Shown here: piece by piece, positions 26,523 to 36,348 of the stretch
Layout: every line of letters begins with the position of its first letter
Numbering within the stretch: position 1 is the first letter of the stretch
Source: Thiomicrorhabdus immobilis
GTDB taxonomy: Bacteria > Pseudomonadota > Gammaproteobacteria > Thiomicrospirales > Thiomicrospiraceae
DNA: 64,000 nt
Reading direction: 5' to 3'
Assembly (NCBI RefSeq): GCF_021654855.1
Contig: NZ_AP024202.1
Location: forward strand, 806,001 to 870,000
Notes under the pieces: generated by a model
What the model saw: the letters and a program-made list of their open reading frames with translations, nothing else
The model's database searches: none
What the model was told of the DNA's origin: nothing
Program-made: the position numbers and the translations under genes

Positions 26523-29312
26523 TTAACCTGTATTTCTCATACCCGCAGCAATGGCATTGATGCTGTTTAGAAGAGGGGTTAGCCATACTTCACGCTCTTC
26601 TTCAGTAATATCCGTAGATTTATAGCGTGATAGTAAAGCAATTTGAATATTGTTTAATGGCACCAAGTACGGATTGCGTCTTTTCAGGGAAAGTGCAATG
26701 GTCGGTGTTTCCGCCATTAAGTATTCATTGCCGCTGATTTCCAGAATACGGCTTACCGAACGTTTGTGCTCTTCAGCAATCATATTGTAGATTTTCTGTG
26801 CAACTTCTTGGTCTTGACCTAATTTGCTGTATTCTTTACCAATCGTCAAATCCGTCTTGAATAAAGCCATCTGAATATTGCTGATTAACGCTCTAAAGAA
26901 AGGCCAATTTTCATGCATCTCTTTAAGTTGTTCATCACCATGTTCTTTAATCCAGTTATCCAAGGCGTAACCTGTACCTTGCCATGCAGGGAAGGTAAGA
27001 CGAGCTTGCGCCCAACCAAAAATCCATGGAATCGCACGAATAGAAGACTTGGATAAATTGCCTTTCTTACGGTGAGAAGGGCGAGAACCAATGTTCAGCA
27101 ATCCAATTTCAGTTACCGGTGTAGCTTCATAGAAGAATTCGAAGAATCCTTTTGTATGATCCGTTAGTTCGCGGAAGCTATGCTCACCATCTTTGGCTAA
27201 TTTAGCCATAGATTCAAGGTATTCCGGCTTGTCTTTAGTGATCGATTGAACCAAACCGGTACTGGCTTTCATCAGGCCTGTTACACCTAAAGAAAGTTCA
27301 TACATCGCTGTTTCCGAGTTGCTGTATTTGTAAGATAGAACTTCACCTTGCTCAGTAAACTTGATTGAGCCGCGAACCGTTCCGGTTGGCTGTGACAAGA
27401 TGGCAAAGTGAGTCGGGCCTCCACCACGACCAACCGTACCACCACGGCCGTGGAATAGACGGCAATCGACTTCGTGAGCGTCAGCCAGTTTCATGATCTG
27501 TTGTTGAGCTTGGTATAGGCTCCAGGCCGATGAAAGATTACCACCATCTTTAGCAGAATCAGAGTAACCCAGCATAATCTCTTGCTGATTGCCTGATGCT
27601 TTTAGAAGGGCTTTATAGGTGTTGTTTTCAAATAGCGATTGCGTTACTGGCACAATGTGTTCTAGATCTTCAATCGTCTCAAATAGAGGGGAGATCTGAA
27701 TATCACAGTAAGGTTCGCCAGCGTTATAACCTGCCAGGCCTGCTTGGTGTGCTAAGAACAACACTTCCATGACATGGCTCGCTTCATGGGTCATCGAAAT
27801 GACATAGTTATTGAACGCTTTTGGACTAATCTCTTTACGCATTTCACGAATAACATTGAAGACCTCAAGCACTTCTTTTGTCATTTTGTTCAATGCAAGA
27901 TGTTGGGTATCGATGATAGTGGCTGAAGCGACATGTTTCGCTAATACTTCTAAGCGCTCAGATTCACTTAGGCTCATATAATCGATATCTAAATGTGAAA
28001 GCAAGTCCGCAACGGCATCGCTATGCACATTCGATTCTTGACGAATATCTAAACGCATTAAGTAGAAACCAAAGGTTTTAACTAAACGAATCAGGTCTTG
28101 AAGTTCTTCATTGGCAACATTCTCATCGCCATGATTGCATAAGGAATCATAGATTAACTCTAGGTCTTCAAGCAATTCATCTTCAGAGTGGTAAGCAAAA
28201 GGGCTTTTTTCGATAGGGGAGTCATCCAGCCAAGCTTCAATGTATTTGATGTTCTGCTTTAAACGGCCTTCCATCAGATAAAGGAAACGACGATAAGGCT
28301 CATCTTTGAAACGTTCTGAGCGTTTTTTGAATACCGCTTTGATCAAGTCGGCATCGACAATCATCGAACGATTGATGATCTCTTGCGAGATATTGCATAG
28401 GTAACGAGAGTGAGTCAGCTTAGAGCTTAAATCAAAGATACGTTTCTGATATTCATAGATGGCCGCACGGCTTTGTAATAGAAGTGCTTTGACGGTTGTA
28501 TCATGGGTAACAAATGGGTTGCCGTCACGGTCACCACCAATCCAAGAACCAAATGTTAAGAAGTTTGGCGTTTCAATCTTATCGTCTGGGTAGTGTTTAG
28601 CTAAAGCTCTTTCCATGTAGTTATACACAACCGGTACCGCATCGAACAGCGATTTACGGAAATAGTAGATACCGTTGCGAATCTCATCTTCAACCGTTGG
28701 TTTTTGACGACGCACTTCATCTGTTTGCCAAAGTACTTGAATTTGAGATTCTAATTGCTGGTATAGCGACTCTTTAACATATTCATTGTTATAGGTATCG
28801 GCTTCGTTCAGTGTGCCGATATCCAAGAAAATTCTTCTTAGATTGTCCATTACCGAACGGCGTTTTGATTCCGTTGGGTGAGCGGTGAAAACTGGGATAT
28901 AGTGCAGTTTATTAAGTAGTTCTTGCACTTGCGAGGCATCCATACCTTGCTCTTTGAACTCGCCAACGGTATTGAGCACAGAGCCTGTCCATAAAGGGCC
29001 ATCTGACTTTAATTGGCTTTGTCTTTCATGGTATTGGTGCTCTTCTTCAGCCAGGTTGACTAAGCTGAAGTACAGGTTAAATGCACGGATAATGAGGTTA
29101 AGTTCATCGGCACTGCGAGATTCAATGAATGTCTTAAGTTCTAAGCGAAGCTCCGGGTCATCATTTTTTTGCAGGGTGATATAGCCTTTACGAAGCTTTT
29201 CAACTGCATTATAAGTTTCAACACCTACTTGCGAAGTGATGACTTTTCCTAGAATGTTACCTAGTAGTTTGACTCGCGCTCTTAACTGCTTATCACGATT
29301 TTCAGCTGCCAT
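26523..29312 (-). CDS. ppc: phosphoenolpyruvate carboxylase
   Basis: 929 residues. It carboxylates PEP to oxaloacetate, refilling the TCA cycle. Catalytic motifs: VFTAHPTESKRRS with the essential His, GSWIGGDRDGNP, GYSDSAKDGGN, and FHGRGGTVGRGGGPTH, with the C-terminal RNTG. The start is MAAENRDKQLRARVKLLG. It is slightly longer than the Escherichia enzyme (883), the extra being spread through the helical regions. It is a single gene with its own terminator. Confidence 0.98.
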   Translation of the reverse strand: MAAENRDKQLRARVKLLGNILGKVITSQVGVETYNAVEKLRKGYITLQKNDDPELRLELKTFIESRSADELNLIIRAFNLYFSLVNLAEEEHQYHERQSQLKSDGPLWTGSVLNTVGEFKEQGMDASQVQELLNKLHYIPVFTAHPTESKRRSVMDNLRRIFLDIGTLNEADTYNNEYVKESLYQQLESQIQVLWQTDEVRRQKPTVEDEIRNGIYYFRKSLFDAVPVVYNYMERALAKHYPDDKIETPNFLTFGSWIGGDRDGNPFVTHDTTVKALLLQSRAAIYEYQKRIFDLSSKLTHSRYLCNISQEIINRSMIVDADLIKAVFKKRSERFKDEPYRRFLYLMEGRLKQNIKYIEAWLDDSPIEKSPFAYHSEDELLEDLELIYDSLCNHGDENVANEELQDLIRLVKTFGFYLMRLDIRQESNVHSDAVADLLSHLDIDYMSLSESERLEVLAKHVASATIIDTQHLALNKMTKEVLEVFNVIREMRKEISPKAFNNYVISMTHEASHVMEVLFLAHQAGLAGYNAGEPYCDIQISPLFETIEDLEHIVPVTQSLFENNTYKALLKASGNQQEIMLGYSDSAKDGGNLSSAWSLYQAQQQIMKLADAHEVDCRLFHGRGGTVGRGGGPTHFAILSQPTGTVRGSIKFTEQGEVLSYKYSNSETAMYELSLGVTGLMKASTGLVQSITKDKPEYLESMAKLAKDGEHSFRELTDHTKGFFEFFYEATPVTEIGLLNIGSRPSHRKKGNLSKSSIRAIPWIFGWAQARLTFPAWQGTGYALDNWIKEHGDEQLKEMHENWPFFRALISNIQMALFKTDLTIGKEYSKLGQDQEVAQKIYNMIAEEHKRSVSRILEISGNEYLMAETPTIALSLKRRNPYLVPLNNIQIALLSRYKSTDITEEEREVWLTPLLNSINAIAAGMRNTG

Positions 29313-29451
29313 TTTTACTCTCAGTTTTCTAAAACAAAATTAGTGAGCATTATAGCAGATATTTTTGATGATTTAAGCAAGCCCGCGCTAATTAAATGCT
29401 CTAGAGGGGCTTTGTGAGGATTGTTTTTGTTGGGGATTTTACGATGGGCAT

Positions 29452-29480
29452 AAAAAAGCCCTCATAAAAGAGGGCTTTGA
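29452..29480 (-). terminator. terminator after ppa
   Basis: Stem AAAGCCCTC / GAGGGCTTT, loop ATAAAA, with an A run that becomes the T tract on the minus strand. Confidence 0.85.
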
Positions 29481-29515
29481 ATAATGATAACCATCCACTT
29501 TATAAGCAGAAACTA

Positions 29516-30043
29516 TTATTTTTCTTGATAACTCTTAACGCCGTTCAAGATTTCTTGACGAGCTGCTTCTACATCGCCCCATCCATCAACCTTAACCCAT
29601 TTTCCTGGTTCAAGGTCTTTGTAGTGGCTAAAGAAATGTTCTACTTGTTCTTTTAAAAGCGGAATATCTTCCACTTTTTCAATTTTAGAGTAGATTGGTG
29701 ATAGTTTATCTACCGGTACAGCGATAACTTTTGCATCTTCACCACCGTCATCCGTCATTTTGAAAATGCCGATTGGACGACAGCGAATGACAGAACCTAC
29801 CATTAGAGGGTGTGGTGTGACCACTAAAACATCAACTGGGTCACCGTCATCAGATAGAGTGTCATTGATGTAACCGTAGTTAGCAGGGTAAGACATGGTT
29901 GCGCCTTGAAGACGGTCAACCCAAACCAAGTCAGTATCTTTGTCTACTTCATACTTGATTGGTGCCGCGAATGCTGGAATCTCGATAATGACGTTAACGT
30001 CATTAGGAACGTCTTTACCTGCTGGTACTGCTGAATATCCCAT
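29516..30043 (-). CDS. ppa: inorganic pyrophosphatase (family I)
   Basis: 175 residues, the family I hexameric type. It hydrolyses pyrophosphate, pulling biosynthetic reactions forward. The metal-binding signature [12 protein letters not shown] is present, as are [24 protein letters not shown] and [13 protein letters not shown]. It follows fbp on the same strand with a repeat element in the 213-base spacer. Confidence 0.97.
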   Translation of the reverse strand: MGYSAVPAGKDVPNDVNVIIEIPAFAAPIKYEVDKDTDLVWVDRLQGATMSYPANYGYINDTLSDDGDPVDVLVVTPHPLMVGSVIRCRPIGIFKMTDDGGEDAKVIAVPVDKLSPIYSKIEKVEDIPLLKEQVEHFFSHYKDLEPGKWVKVDGWGDVEAARQEILNGVKSYQEK

Positions 30044-30065
30044 GTTTTAATTTCCTTTTGTCTTT

Positions 30066-30216
30066 ACCACGAAGACACGAAGACACGAAGAAATCAAGGT
30101 GTGAATCGGTCAGTGGTATTTTATTAGAGTGATTTTTATCGTTTTTATAACGCAAAACACCCGCATTAATTCTCCGTTTAAACAGCAAAAACTTCGTGTC
30201 TTCGTGCCTTCGTGGT
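30066..30216. repeat. 151-base element bounded by CACGAAG-type inverted repeats
   Basis: The left arm (30066-30090) is ACCACGAAG followed by two ACACGAAG units. The right arm (30192-30216) is its reverse complement with one mismatch in 25. The arms enclose about 100 AT-rich bases with no gene. A second, nested-out pair, AACACCCGC (30156-30164) and GCGGGTGTT (30225-30233), brackets the right arm and may be the split fbp terminator. No other copy was seen in the window. Confidence 0.7.
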
Positions 30217-30256
30217 TAACTTTTGCGGGTGTTGTTCGAATTGCTATAAGATTCGA

Positions 30257-31228
30257 TTATTTGTTGTGGTATGCAACCACTTTAGCAACTTCGTTTTTAG
30301 AACCTAGAACAACAGGAACGCGATCGTGGATACCTTGTGGTTGAACATCCATGATGTCCATACGACCAGTAGAAGATGCACCGCCAGCTTGTTCAACAAT
30401 CATTGACATTGGGTTACCTTCGTACATTAAACGTAGTTTACCTGCTTTTGAAGGGTCGCGGCTGTCGTATGGGTACATGAAGATACCACCACGGATAAGG
30501 ATACGGTGAACTTCAGCAACCATTGAAGCAACCCAACGCATGTTGTAACGCTTACCTAGAGGACCTTCTTCACCTTTTAGGCAGTCATCAATGTACTGCT
30601 TCATTTCTGGTTCCCAGAAACGCTGGTTAGACATGTTGATTGCGAATTCTGCAGTTTCTTCAGGAATTTGTAACGCAGCTTTAGTTAAAACGAATTCACC
30701 GATATTAGTATCTAAAGTGAATAGGTTAACGCCATTACCTGTTGTCATAACCAATAATGTAGATGGTCCGTAAAGAACGTAACCAGCAGCTACTTGGTTG
30801 CGACCGTTTTGAAGGAATACTTCTTGGTTGTCGCCAGATTGATCATCTTTAGCTTCTAAGATAGAGAAGATAGTACCAACAGAAAGGTTTACGTCGATGT
30901 TTGAAGAACCGTCTAATGGATCGAAAGTGACTAGGTATTTACCACCAGCGTGACCAGCAATTGTGTAATCTTCTTCTTCAGAACCTACACCACGAACGAA
31001 TTTGTTTGCAACTAGGATGTCTTTTAGAAGGTCGTTAGAGATTACATCTAACATCTTTTGCGTTTCACCTTGAACGTTTTCGTCTTCCGTCGCGCCTAAG
31101 ATACCAGCTAATTCACCTTGACCTAATTTGTATGCGATGTCTTTACATGCAACCATTACGTCTTTGATAACTAGCTCTAGTTCAGCATTTACGCCGTCGT
31201 TAGATAGTACTTGATCTAATCTTTTCAT
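30257..31228 (-). CDS. fbp: fructose-1,6-bisphosphatase class I
   Basis: 323 residues from the ATG at 31228 (MKRLDQVLSND); the frame stays open 72 codons further but that part is not family-like and runs through a repeat site. The enzyme dephosphorylates fructose 1,6-bisphosphate in gluconeogenesis and, in autotrophs, the Calvin cycle. The metal site is VTFDPLDGSSNIDVNLSVGTIFSI, and GGIFMYPYDSRDPSKAGKLRLMYEGNPMS is near the C-terminus. It is divergent from thiI and upstream of ppa, whose product relieves pyrophosphate. Confidence 0.97.
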   Translation of the reverse strand: MKRLDQVLSNDGVNAELELVIKDVMVACKDIAYKLGQGELAGILGATEDENVQGETQKMLDVISNDLLKDILVANKFVRGVGSEEEDYTIAGHAGGKYLVTFDPLDGSSNIDVNLSVGTIFSILEAKDDQSGDNQEVFLQNGRNQVAAGYVLYGPSTLLVMTTGNGVNLFTLDTNIGEFVLTKAALQIPEETAEFAINMSNQRFWEPEMKQYIDDCLKGEEGPLGKRYNMRWVASMVAEVHRILIRGGIFMYPYDSRDPSKAGKLRLMYEGNPMSMIVEQAGGASSTGRMDIMDVQPQGIHDRVPVVLGSKNEVAKVVAYHNK

Positions 31229-31346
31229 CGAGGGTCTCTCTGTATTAAATTGAAATTGTAAACTTTTTAATTTTAACATGCGTACGGTATATATATCAAT
31301 TGAATATCGCCATAGATGTTTTTTGATTTCCTTGGATAACGGAGTT

Positions 31347-31358
31347 ACCAGGCCTGGT
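31347..31358. repeat. ACCAGGCCTGGT palindrome, copy 5 (fbp-thiI divergent spacer)
   Basis: Perfect copy 119 bases upstream of fbp and 156 bases upstream of thiI. A one-mismatch copy lies in thiI at 32011-32022. Confidence 0.9.
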
Positions 31359-31513
31359 GAAAGCGTACAGAATCTCATCATGCAGTCTAAAAGCATTGTC
31401 GTTACTGTTGTACAATAAGCGAGATGAAAGAGACGGTTATTCACTGTTTAGCTTGATGGAACTGTTTCATAATGTTGTTATTAAGAATGTTGAATTTGTA
31501 AAAAGAGTTAAGA

Positions 31514-32950
31514 ATGAAATTTATTGTTAAGTTATTTCCCGAGATCATGATTAAAGGTGGTCCTGTTAAAAAGCGCATGATCAGTATGCTTCATGATAAT
31601 TTGCGTACCTTGCTTTTTAGAATCGATAACTCAATTGAAATTAAACGTTTTTGGGACAAGATTGAAGTTCAGGTTGATGACCAGTATGTCAACGCAGTTC
31701 GCAAAGTGTTACAGCAAACACCTGGGGTCGAACAGTATCTTGAAGTCGTTCAGTACGAAACAGGTGAAGATTTGAACGCTATTGCTGAAAAAGTCGCTTT
31801 TCATAAGTTGGATTTAATTGACGGTAAGACTTTTGTGGTTAGGGCAAAACGCAGTGGTGAACATTCGTTAACTTCGTTTGAAATAGAACGTTTTGTCGGT
31901 TCATATATGTATGAGCACGGTAATCCTAAAGGGGTTGATTTGCATAAGCCCGAGGTGAAAGTCGAGTTTGAGTTAAACCAAAACACTTTGAATGTGATCA
32001 CTAAACGTCAACCAGGCCTGGGCGGTTTTCCTATCGGTTTGCAAGGCGAAGTTTTATCGCTTATGTCTGGTGGTTTCGACTCCACCGTTGCCAGTTATTT
32101 AACGATGAAACGCGGTATTAAAACCCACTTTATCTTTTTCAACTTGGGGGGGGCGGCTCATGAGGTTGGTGTTAAACAGGTTGCGCTCTACCTTTGGAGT
32201 CAATTTGGCGCTTCCCATCGGGTGCAATTTATTTCAGTGCCGTTTGAAGGGGTGGTCGAGGAAATTTTCAGGTCGACCCATGAAAGTTATATGGGCGTGA
32301 CCTTAAAGCGTCTTATGATTATGGCATCAGAAAAAATAGCCGATGTAATGGGGATTGATGCCTTGGTCACGGGAGAAAGTGTCGCTCAAGTGAGTAGTCA
32401 GACTTTGCGTAATTTGGCAGTGATTGATGAGGTATCTAACAAGTTGATTTTACGCCCTTTGGCTACCATGAATAAGCCGGAAATCATCCAGATAGCGGAT
32501 AGCATCGGTACCCGTGAATTTGCGGAAAACATGCCAGAATATTGCGGCGTGATTTCAAAGAACCCGGTTACCAGCGCTTCTTTTTCACGCATGGAAAGGG
32601 AGGCGAAACGCTTCAATTATGAGGTGTTGGAAGAGGCCATTGAGCGCTCGATTACGATACCGGTAGATAAAATCATTGAAGATGTGAATGCGGCCGCTCC
32701 TGTAGAGGTGGTGAATACACCAGGAGATGCAAAGGTGATTGATATTCGCAGGGAGTCTGAGGCGACCCATGACCCTTTGCCAATCGAAAATATCAATATT
32801 CCATTTAATGAATTGAACCGAACGTTTAAAAAGCTGGACCAATCTTTCCAGTACGTTCTGTATTGTGAGAAAGGTGTGATGAGTCAGTTGCATGCCCAGT
32901 ATTTAAGAGATGCGGGCTATGATAATGTCAGAGTCTATCGTCCGTTATAA
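31514..32950 (+). CDS. thiI: tRNA 4-thiouridine synthetase with rhodanese domain
   Basis: 478 residues, the long enteric-type ThiI. The THUMP/ferredoxin-like N-terminus is followed by the PP-loop SLMSGGFDSTVASYLTMKRG, the cysteine of ENMPEYCGVIS, and a C-terminal rhodanese domain whose sulfur-carrying C451 lies in VLYCEKGVMS. It thiolates U8 of tRNAs, and the rhodanese domain also allows a role in thiamine thiazole synthesis. It ends nine bases from the convergent mltF stop. Confidence 0.96.
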   Translation: MKFIVKLFPEIMIKGGPVKKRMISMLHDNLRTLLFRIDNSIEIKRFWDKIEVQVDDQYVNAVRKVLQQTPGVEQYLEVVQYETGEDLNAIAEKVAFHKLDLIDGKTFVVRAKRSGEHSLTSFEIERFVGSYMYEHGNPKGVDLHKPEVKVEFELNQNTLNVITKRQPGLGGFPIGLQGEVLSLMSGGFDSTVASYLTMKRGIKTHFIFFNLGGAAHEVGVKQVALYLWSQFGASHRVQFISVPFEGVVEEIFRSTHESYMGVTLKRLMIMASEKIADVMGIDALVTGESVAQVSSQTLRNLAVIDEVSNKLILRPLATMNKPEIIQIADSIGTREFAENMPEYCGVISKNPVTSASFSRMEREAKRFNYEVLEEAIERSITIPVDKIIEDVNAAAPVEVVNTPGDAKVIDIRRESEATHDPLPIENINIPFNELNRTFKKLDQSFQYVLYCEKGVMSQLHAQYLRDAGYDNVRVYRPL

Positions 32951-32958
32951 AGAACCAT

Positions 32959-34479
32959 TCAGTTTTGTGGTTCTTGTAACTCTTTAAGTTCTTTCAGTTC
33001 CATAAAGGTATCGATTTTCTGCTCTTTTAACTGATGCTTTTTCTCGGCCAACTCTTTAGAAAGTTTGAGGGCGATTTTCGTCTTTTGAATCTTGGTTACA
33101 TAGTTTACGGTTTCTTGACCGATTTCTTGTCTTGCCATCACCTCTACATTGTAGTGCCATTTATGCGGGTTTAATCCCCTGGATTCAGCCATTCGCTGAA
33201 GCTTACGGATTCGTCCGGGTCCTGCATTGTAGGCGGCAAGAGTGAAATTGATTTTGTCTTCCGGTGAGTATTCGGGTTTATCGAAGTAAAAATCTCTAAT
33301 AAAGGCCAGATATTTCACGCCAGCCAAAATGTTGGTTTCCAAATCATGGATATTGGGGATGTTCACAATCTTAGATTTTGCTGTAGAGGGTTTGATTTGC
33401 ATTATCCCGACAGCATTTGCCCTGCTTACCAGGTCTTGTTTAAAGCCCGACTCTTGATAGGCTTGAGAGGCAATCAAATACCAGTCAAAATCAAAAAACT
33501 CCGAGTATTTTTCAAAATAATACTGTAAGCAAGGGATTTCATTTAAGGCATTCAATGAAAGGGGCTGCTGGATCCAAAAAGGGTTTTTAAAATATTTTTT
33601 GTAAAGGCTGTTGCCTAAAAACTTACCAGGCCTGGCGTATTTCTTAATAAACTCATTTAAAGCATGTTTCAAATCTGGCAGGTTTTGATTGATTGCCCAT
33701 GCGATATTGCCACCATGATGAAAAATAAAATCATCTTGAACACGTAACTCGTGAAAAATGTTTTTGTAAATTTCAGCGATGTGGCTGTCTACAACGGTGT
33801 ATTCAAACAGTCCTGCATTCACCATTTCCAATAAATCCTCGGCTTCAAGCAACGAGTCGGCTTTGATGATTTCTATCGCAGGCAAACCTAACCGTCCAAG
33901 TGCTTGGTTCATGCGCTCAAGATGGATGATGTAGCTGCTGTTAGAAACGACAATGATCTGTTTTCCAGAGAGTTCTTGAAGAGTGGTTGGTTCTGGATTG
34001 TTTTTATTGGAAACCAAGACTTCTTGTACGTCTGTAATGTAGGGTTCGGTAAAGTCGATATAGTTTGCGCGTTCAGGGGTGATAGTCAAGCCAGATGCCG
34101 CTATATCACCGTATCCGGCTTTCAAGTCTGGCACGAGTCGTTCAAATGGTCGCGCTAAAAATACAATGTGGGTTTTATAACGTTCTTTTCTCGGGCCACG
34201 ATTTATATACTTCTCAAACTCTTTCATCAAATCGTGTTCGATTCCTCTATCGCCCCGGGTGGTATGAAAAAAGTTGGTGCGGTTGTAGCTGACAAGTACT
34301 CTAAGAATGCGCCGCTCTCTAATTTGTTTCAAGTCGCCAATAAAAGGTTGGTTGATTCGTTCGCTGATGGTTTTAGCTTTAGTTTCTGCAGACGCAGGTT
34401 GGCTTAACAGTATAAGCAATACAATCGCTATACCTGAGAGTAAGGATAAAGGGGTGGTTAAATAGTTCGACTTGCGCAA
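32959..34479 (-). CDS. mltF: membrane-bound lytic murein transglycosylase F
   Basis: 506 residues from a TTG supported by AGGA seven bases upstream. A signal peptide (LSGIAIVLLILLSQPASA) leads to a periplasmic solute-binding-like domain (about 50-290) and a lysozyme-like SLT domain with the catalytic E343 in YQESGF, then NAVGIMQIKPSTA and AAYNAGPGRI. MltF cleaves peptidoglycan to give anhydromuropeptides, and its binding-protein-like domain tunes it to peptides. It could supply the wall-opening activity missing from this FlgJ, which is an inference. Confidence 0.93.
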   Translation of the reverse strand: MRKSNYLTTPLSLLSGIAIVLLILLSQPASAETKAKTISERINQPFIGDLKQIRERRILRVLVSYNRTNFFHTTRGDRGIEHDLMKEFEKYINRGPRKERYKTHIVFLARPFERLVPDLKAGYGDIAASGLTITPERANYIDFTEPYITDVQEVLVSNKNNPEPTTLQELSGKQIIVVSNSSYIIHLERMNQALGRLGLPAIEIIKADSLLEAEDLLEMVNAGLFEYTVVDSHIAEIYKNIFHELRVQDDFIFHHGGNIAWAINQNLPDLKHALNEFIKKYARPGKFLGNSLYKKYFKNPFWIQQPLSLNALNEIPCLQYYFEKYSEFFDFDWYLIASQAYQESGFKQDLVSRANAVGIMQIKPSTAKSKIVNIPNIHDLETNILAGVKYLAFIRDFYFDKPEYSPEDKINFTLAAYNAGPGRIRKLQRMAESRGLNPHKWHYNVEVMARQEIGQETVNYVTKIQKTKIALKLSKELAEKKHQLKEQKIDTFMELKELKELQEPQN

Positions 34480-34825
34480 AAGTCAATCCTGGTAGATTTG
34501 ATTGGACTTATTCTAGTGGAGTTACAGCGGGAAGAAAACCCAAATTTTTTTTGCTTAGCAATTAGTCGAGTTTGCTGATTTATACTTAGGGTTTTAGTTT
34601 GACTCAAAATAAACTGTTTTAATTAGGGAACCCAGAATAAAAAAGACATGGCGGCTCAAATCGAAATGTCACAAGTATTTCATGATAGGAGATTGGTTTT
34701 GGGTTATCTTTTAAACAAGGGGTTTAATCCCAAGTTCTTGATTTGAGTTAATGCAACGATAATTGAGGTGAAGGATAATTTTTACAACAAGACGAATCAT
34801 TGCACAGAAATATTTGGAGAAGCGT
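34480..34825. other. 346-base spacer between mltF and the disulfide reductase gene
   Basis: Divergent promoter region. No clear promoter pair, RNA or operator was recognised. A loose GACAT/ATGTC inverted pair near 34647-34672 is too weak to call. Confidence 0.4.
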
Positions 34826-36238
34826 ATGCGAAGAGTTAAATATGCCATTTTAGGCGCAGGTACTTCTGGCCTAACGGCAATGGGAGCGATTCGCAAGCAA
34901 ACCGATGATTTCGTGTTAATCAATGGCGGACCGCTTGGTACTACCTGCGCTAGGGTGGGCTGTATGCCATCTAAAGCCATGATCCAGTCTGCAAATCTCT
35001 TTCATAAACGTTTGATGCTGAATGAGTTTGGTGTTCAAGGGGGCGAAAAGCTGGAAATCGATAGTCAGCATGTGATGCAGCGGGTTAGGCGTTTACGAGA
35101 TCGTTTCACCAATGGTGTGAAAACCAGCTCAACAGATGGTTTGACTTCTGAGCAATTCATTGACGGTTATGCAAAGTTTATTGCGCCTAATCAGCTCGAG
35201 GTAAACGGCGAAATTATTTATGCGGAAAAAATTATTATTGCAACAGGCTCAAGGCCTATCGTGCCTGGGCCCTGGCAGGTTCTAGGTGATAAGCTGTTAA
35301 CCAGTGACCAGATTTTTGAATTGGCCGAATTACCAAAGCGTATTGCTGTGGTTGGCTTGGGGATTATTGGTTTAGAGCTTGGGCAAGCATTATCCCGTCT
35401 GGGGGTTGAGGTTATGGGTTTTGAGATGCTTGATGCTGTTGGGGGACTGGCAACTCCAGTTGCAATTGAAAAAGCGATTGAGTTGTTTTCAAAAGATTTT
35501 CCGATACACTTAGGCACGCCTGCTCAATTAGAGAATACTGAAACCGGTGTTTTGGTCAAGGTCGGTGGTGGATTTTTCGAAGTCGATGCCGTGCTCGCGT
35601 CCTTGGGGCGTCGTCCTAATATTGACTCGCTTGATATCGAAAAGACGGGTGTGACCCTTAATCAAAAGGGAATGCCTGATTTTAATATCAATACCATGCA
35701 AATAGAGGATAAACCGCTGTTTATTGCCGGTGATGTTAATGGTTATCGTCCGATTCTGCACGAGGCGGCTCATGAAGGCAAAATTGCCGTGAGTAATGCG
35801 ATGAATTATCCGGATGTGAAAAAATATACGAGAAAAACACCTTTAGGTATTGCGTTTACTGACCCAGGGATTGGTTTTTTTGGGATGTGTTATCGAGATT
35901 TGGATTTGGAAAATACCGAAGTCATCGATTTTCATTTGGAAAGAAACAATGGCAGGGCCATCGTTATGGCAGAAGATCATGGTGTGATATGTCTGTTTGC
36001 CGATAAAACAACACGCCGATTGGTGGGTGGTGAAATGCTGATGCCACACGCTGAACATTTAACGCATTTATTAGCTTGGGCGGTTGAACAGCAAATGAGT
36101 GTGTTGGATTTGATAAAAATGCCCTTCTATCACCCAGTGTTGGAAGAGGCGGTTCAATCGGCGCTTTATAAGCTTTATTCCCGACTTTACTCTCAAGAAG
36201 AGAGGGGAATCGAGGCAGAGTTAACAGTAATAAAATAA
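34826..36238 (+). CDS. FAD-dependent disulfide reductase, dihydrolipoyl dehydrogenase-like
   Basis: 470 residues from the ATG at 34826 with GGAGA five bases upstream. Rossmann FAD motif GAGTSG (10-15), redox pair C41-ARVG-C46, NAD(P)-binding GLGIIGLELG, FAD-proximal FIAGDVNG, and the C-terminal active-site His-Glu in FYHPVLEEAVQ are all present, so it should be a working class I pyridine nucleotide-disulfide oxidoreductase. No 2-oxoacid dehydrogenase, mercury or glutathione gene is nearby, so the substrate (lipoyl, low-molecular-weight thiol or other) is open. Confidence 0.82.
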   Translation: MRRVKYAILGAGTSGLTAMGAIRKQTDDFVLINGGPLGTTCARVGCMPSKAMIQSANLFHKRLMLNEFGVQGGEKLEIDSQHVMQRVRRLRDRFTNGVKTSSTDGLTSEQFIDGYAKFIAPNQLEVNGEIIYAEKIIIATGSRPIVPGPWQVLGDKLLTSDQIFELAELPKRIAVVGLGIIGLELGQALSRLGVEVMGFEMLDAVGGLATPVAIEKAIELFSKDFPIHLGTPAQLENTETGVLVKVGGGFFEVDAVLASLGRRPNIDSLDIEKTGVTLNQKGMPDFNINTMQIEDKPLFIAGDVNGYRPILHEAAHEGKIAVSNAMNYPDVKKYTRKTPLGIAFTDPGIGFFGMCYRDLDLENTEVIDFHLERNNGRAIVMAEDHGVICLFADKTTRRLVGGEMLMPHAEHLTHLLAWAVEQQMSVLDLIKMPFYHPVLEEAVQSALYKLYSRLYSQEERGIEAELTVIK

Positions 36239-36348
36239 ATCGTTAACTATTTGTTATAATAGCGCCAATTTTTTCAATTAACGCTCTGGAATTTATCACT
36301 TAGTGGAGTTTATTTAAGTGCTAAAAGAGGGGGCGTTTTCAATTTTAG

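Noticed and set aside
27733-27744. GCCAGGCCTGCT in ppc as a further palindrome copy
   Set aside because: Two mismatches; I limited the set to perfect and one-mismatch copies to avoid inflating it.
30129-30344. 71-codon plus-strand frame across the CACGAAG element
   Set aside because: It runs through the repeat arm and antisense to the fbp 3' end, with no protein-like features.
31229-31444. 72-codon N-terminal extension of fbp
   Set aside because: The FBPase family begins at MKRLDQVLSND; the extension spans the promoter region and the repeat site.
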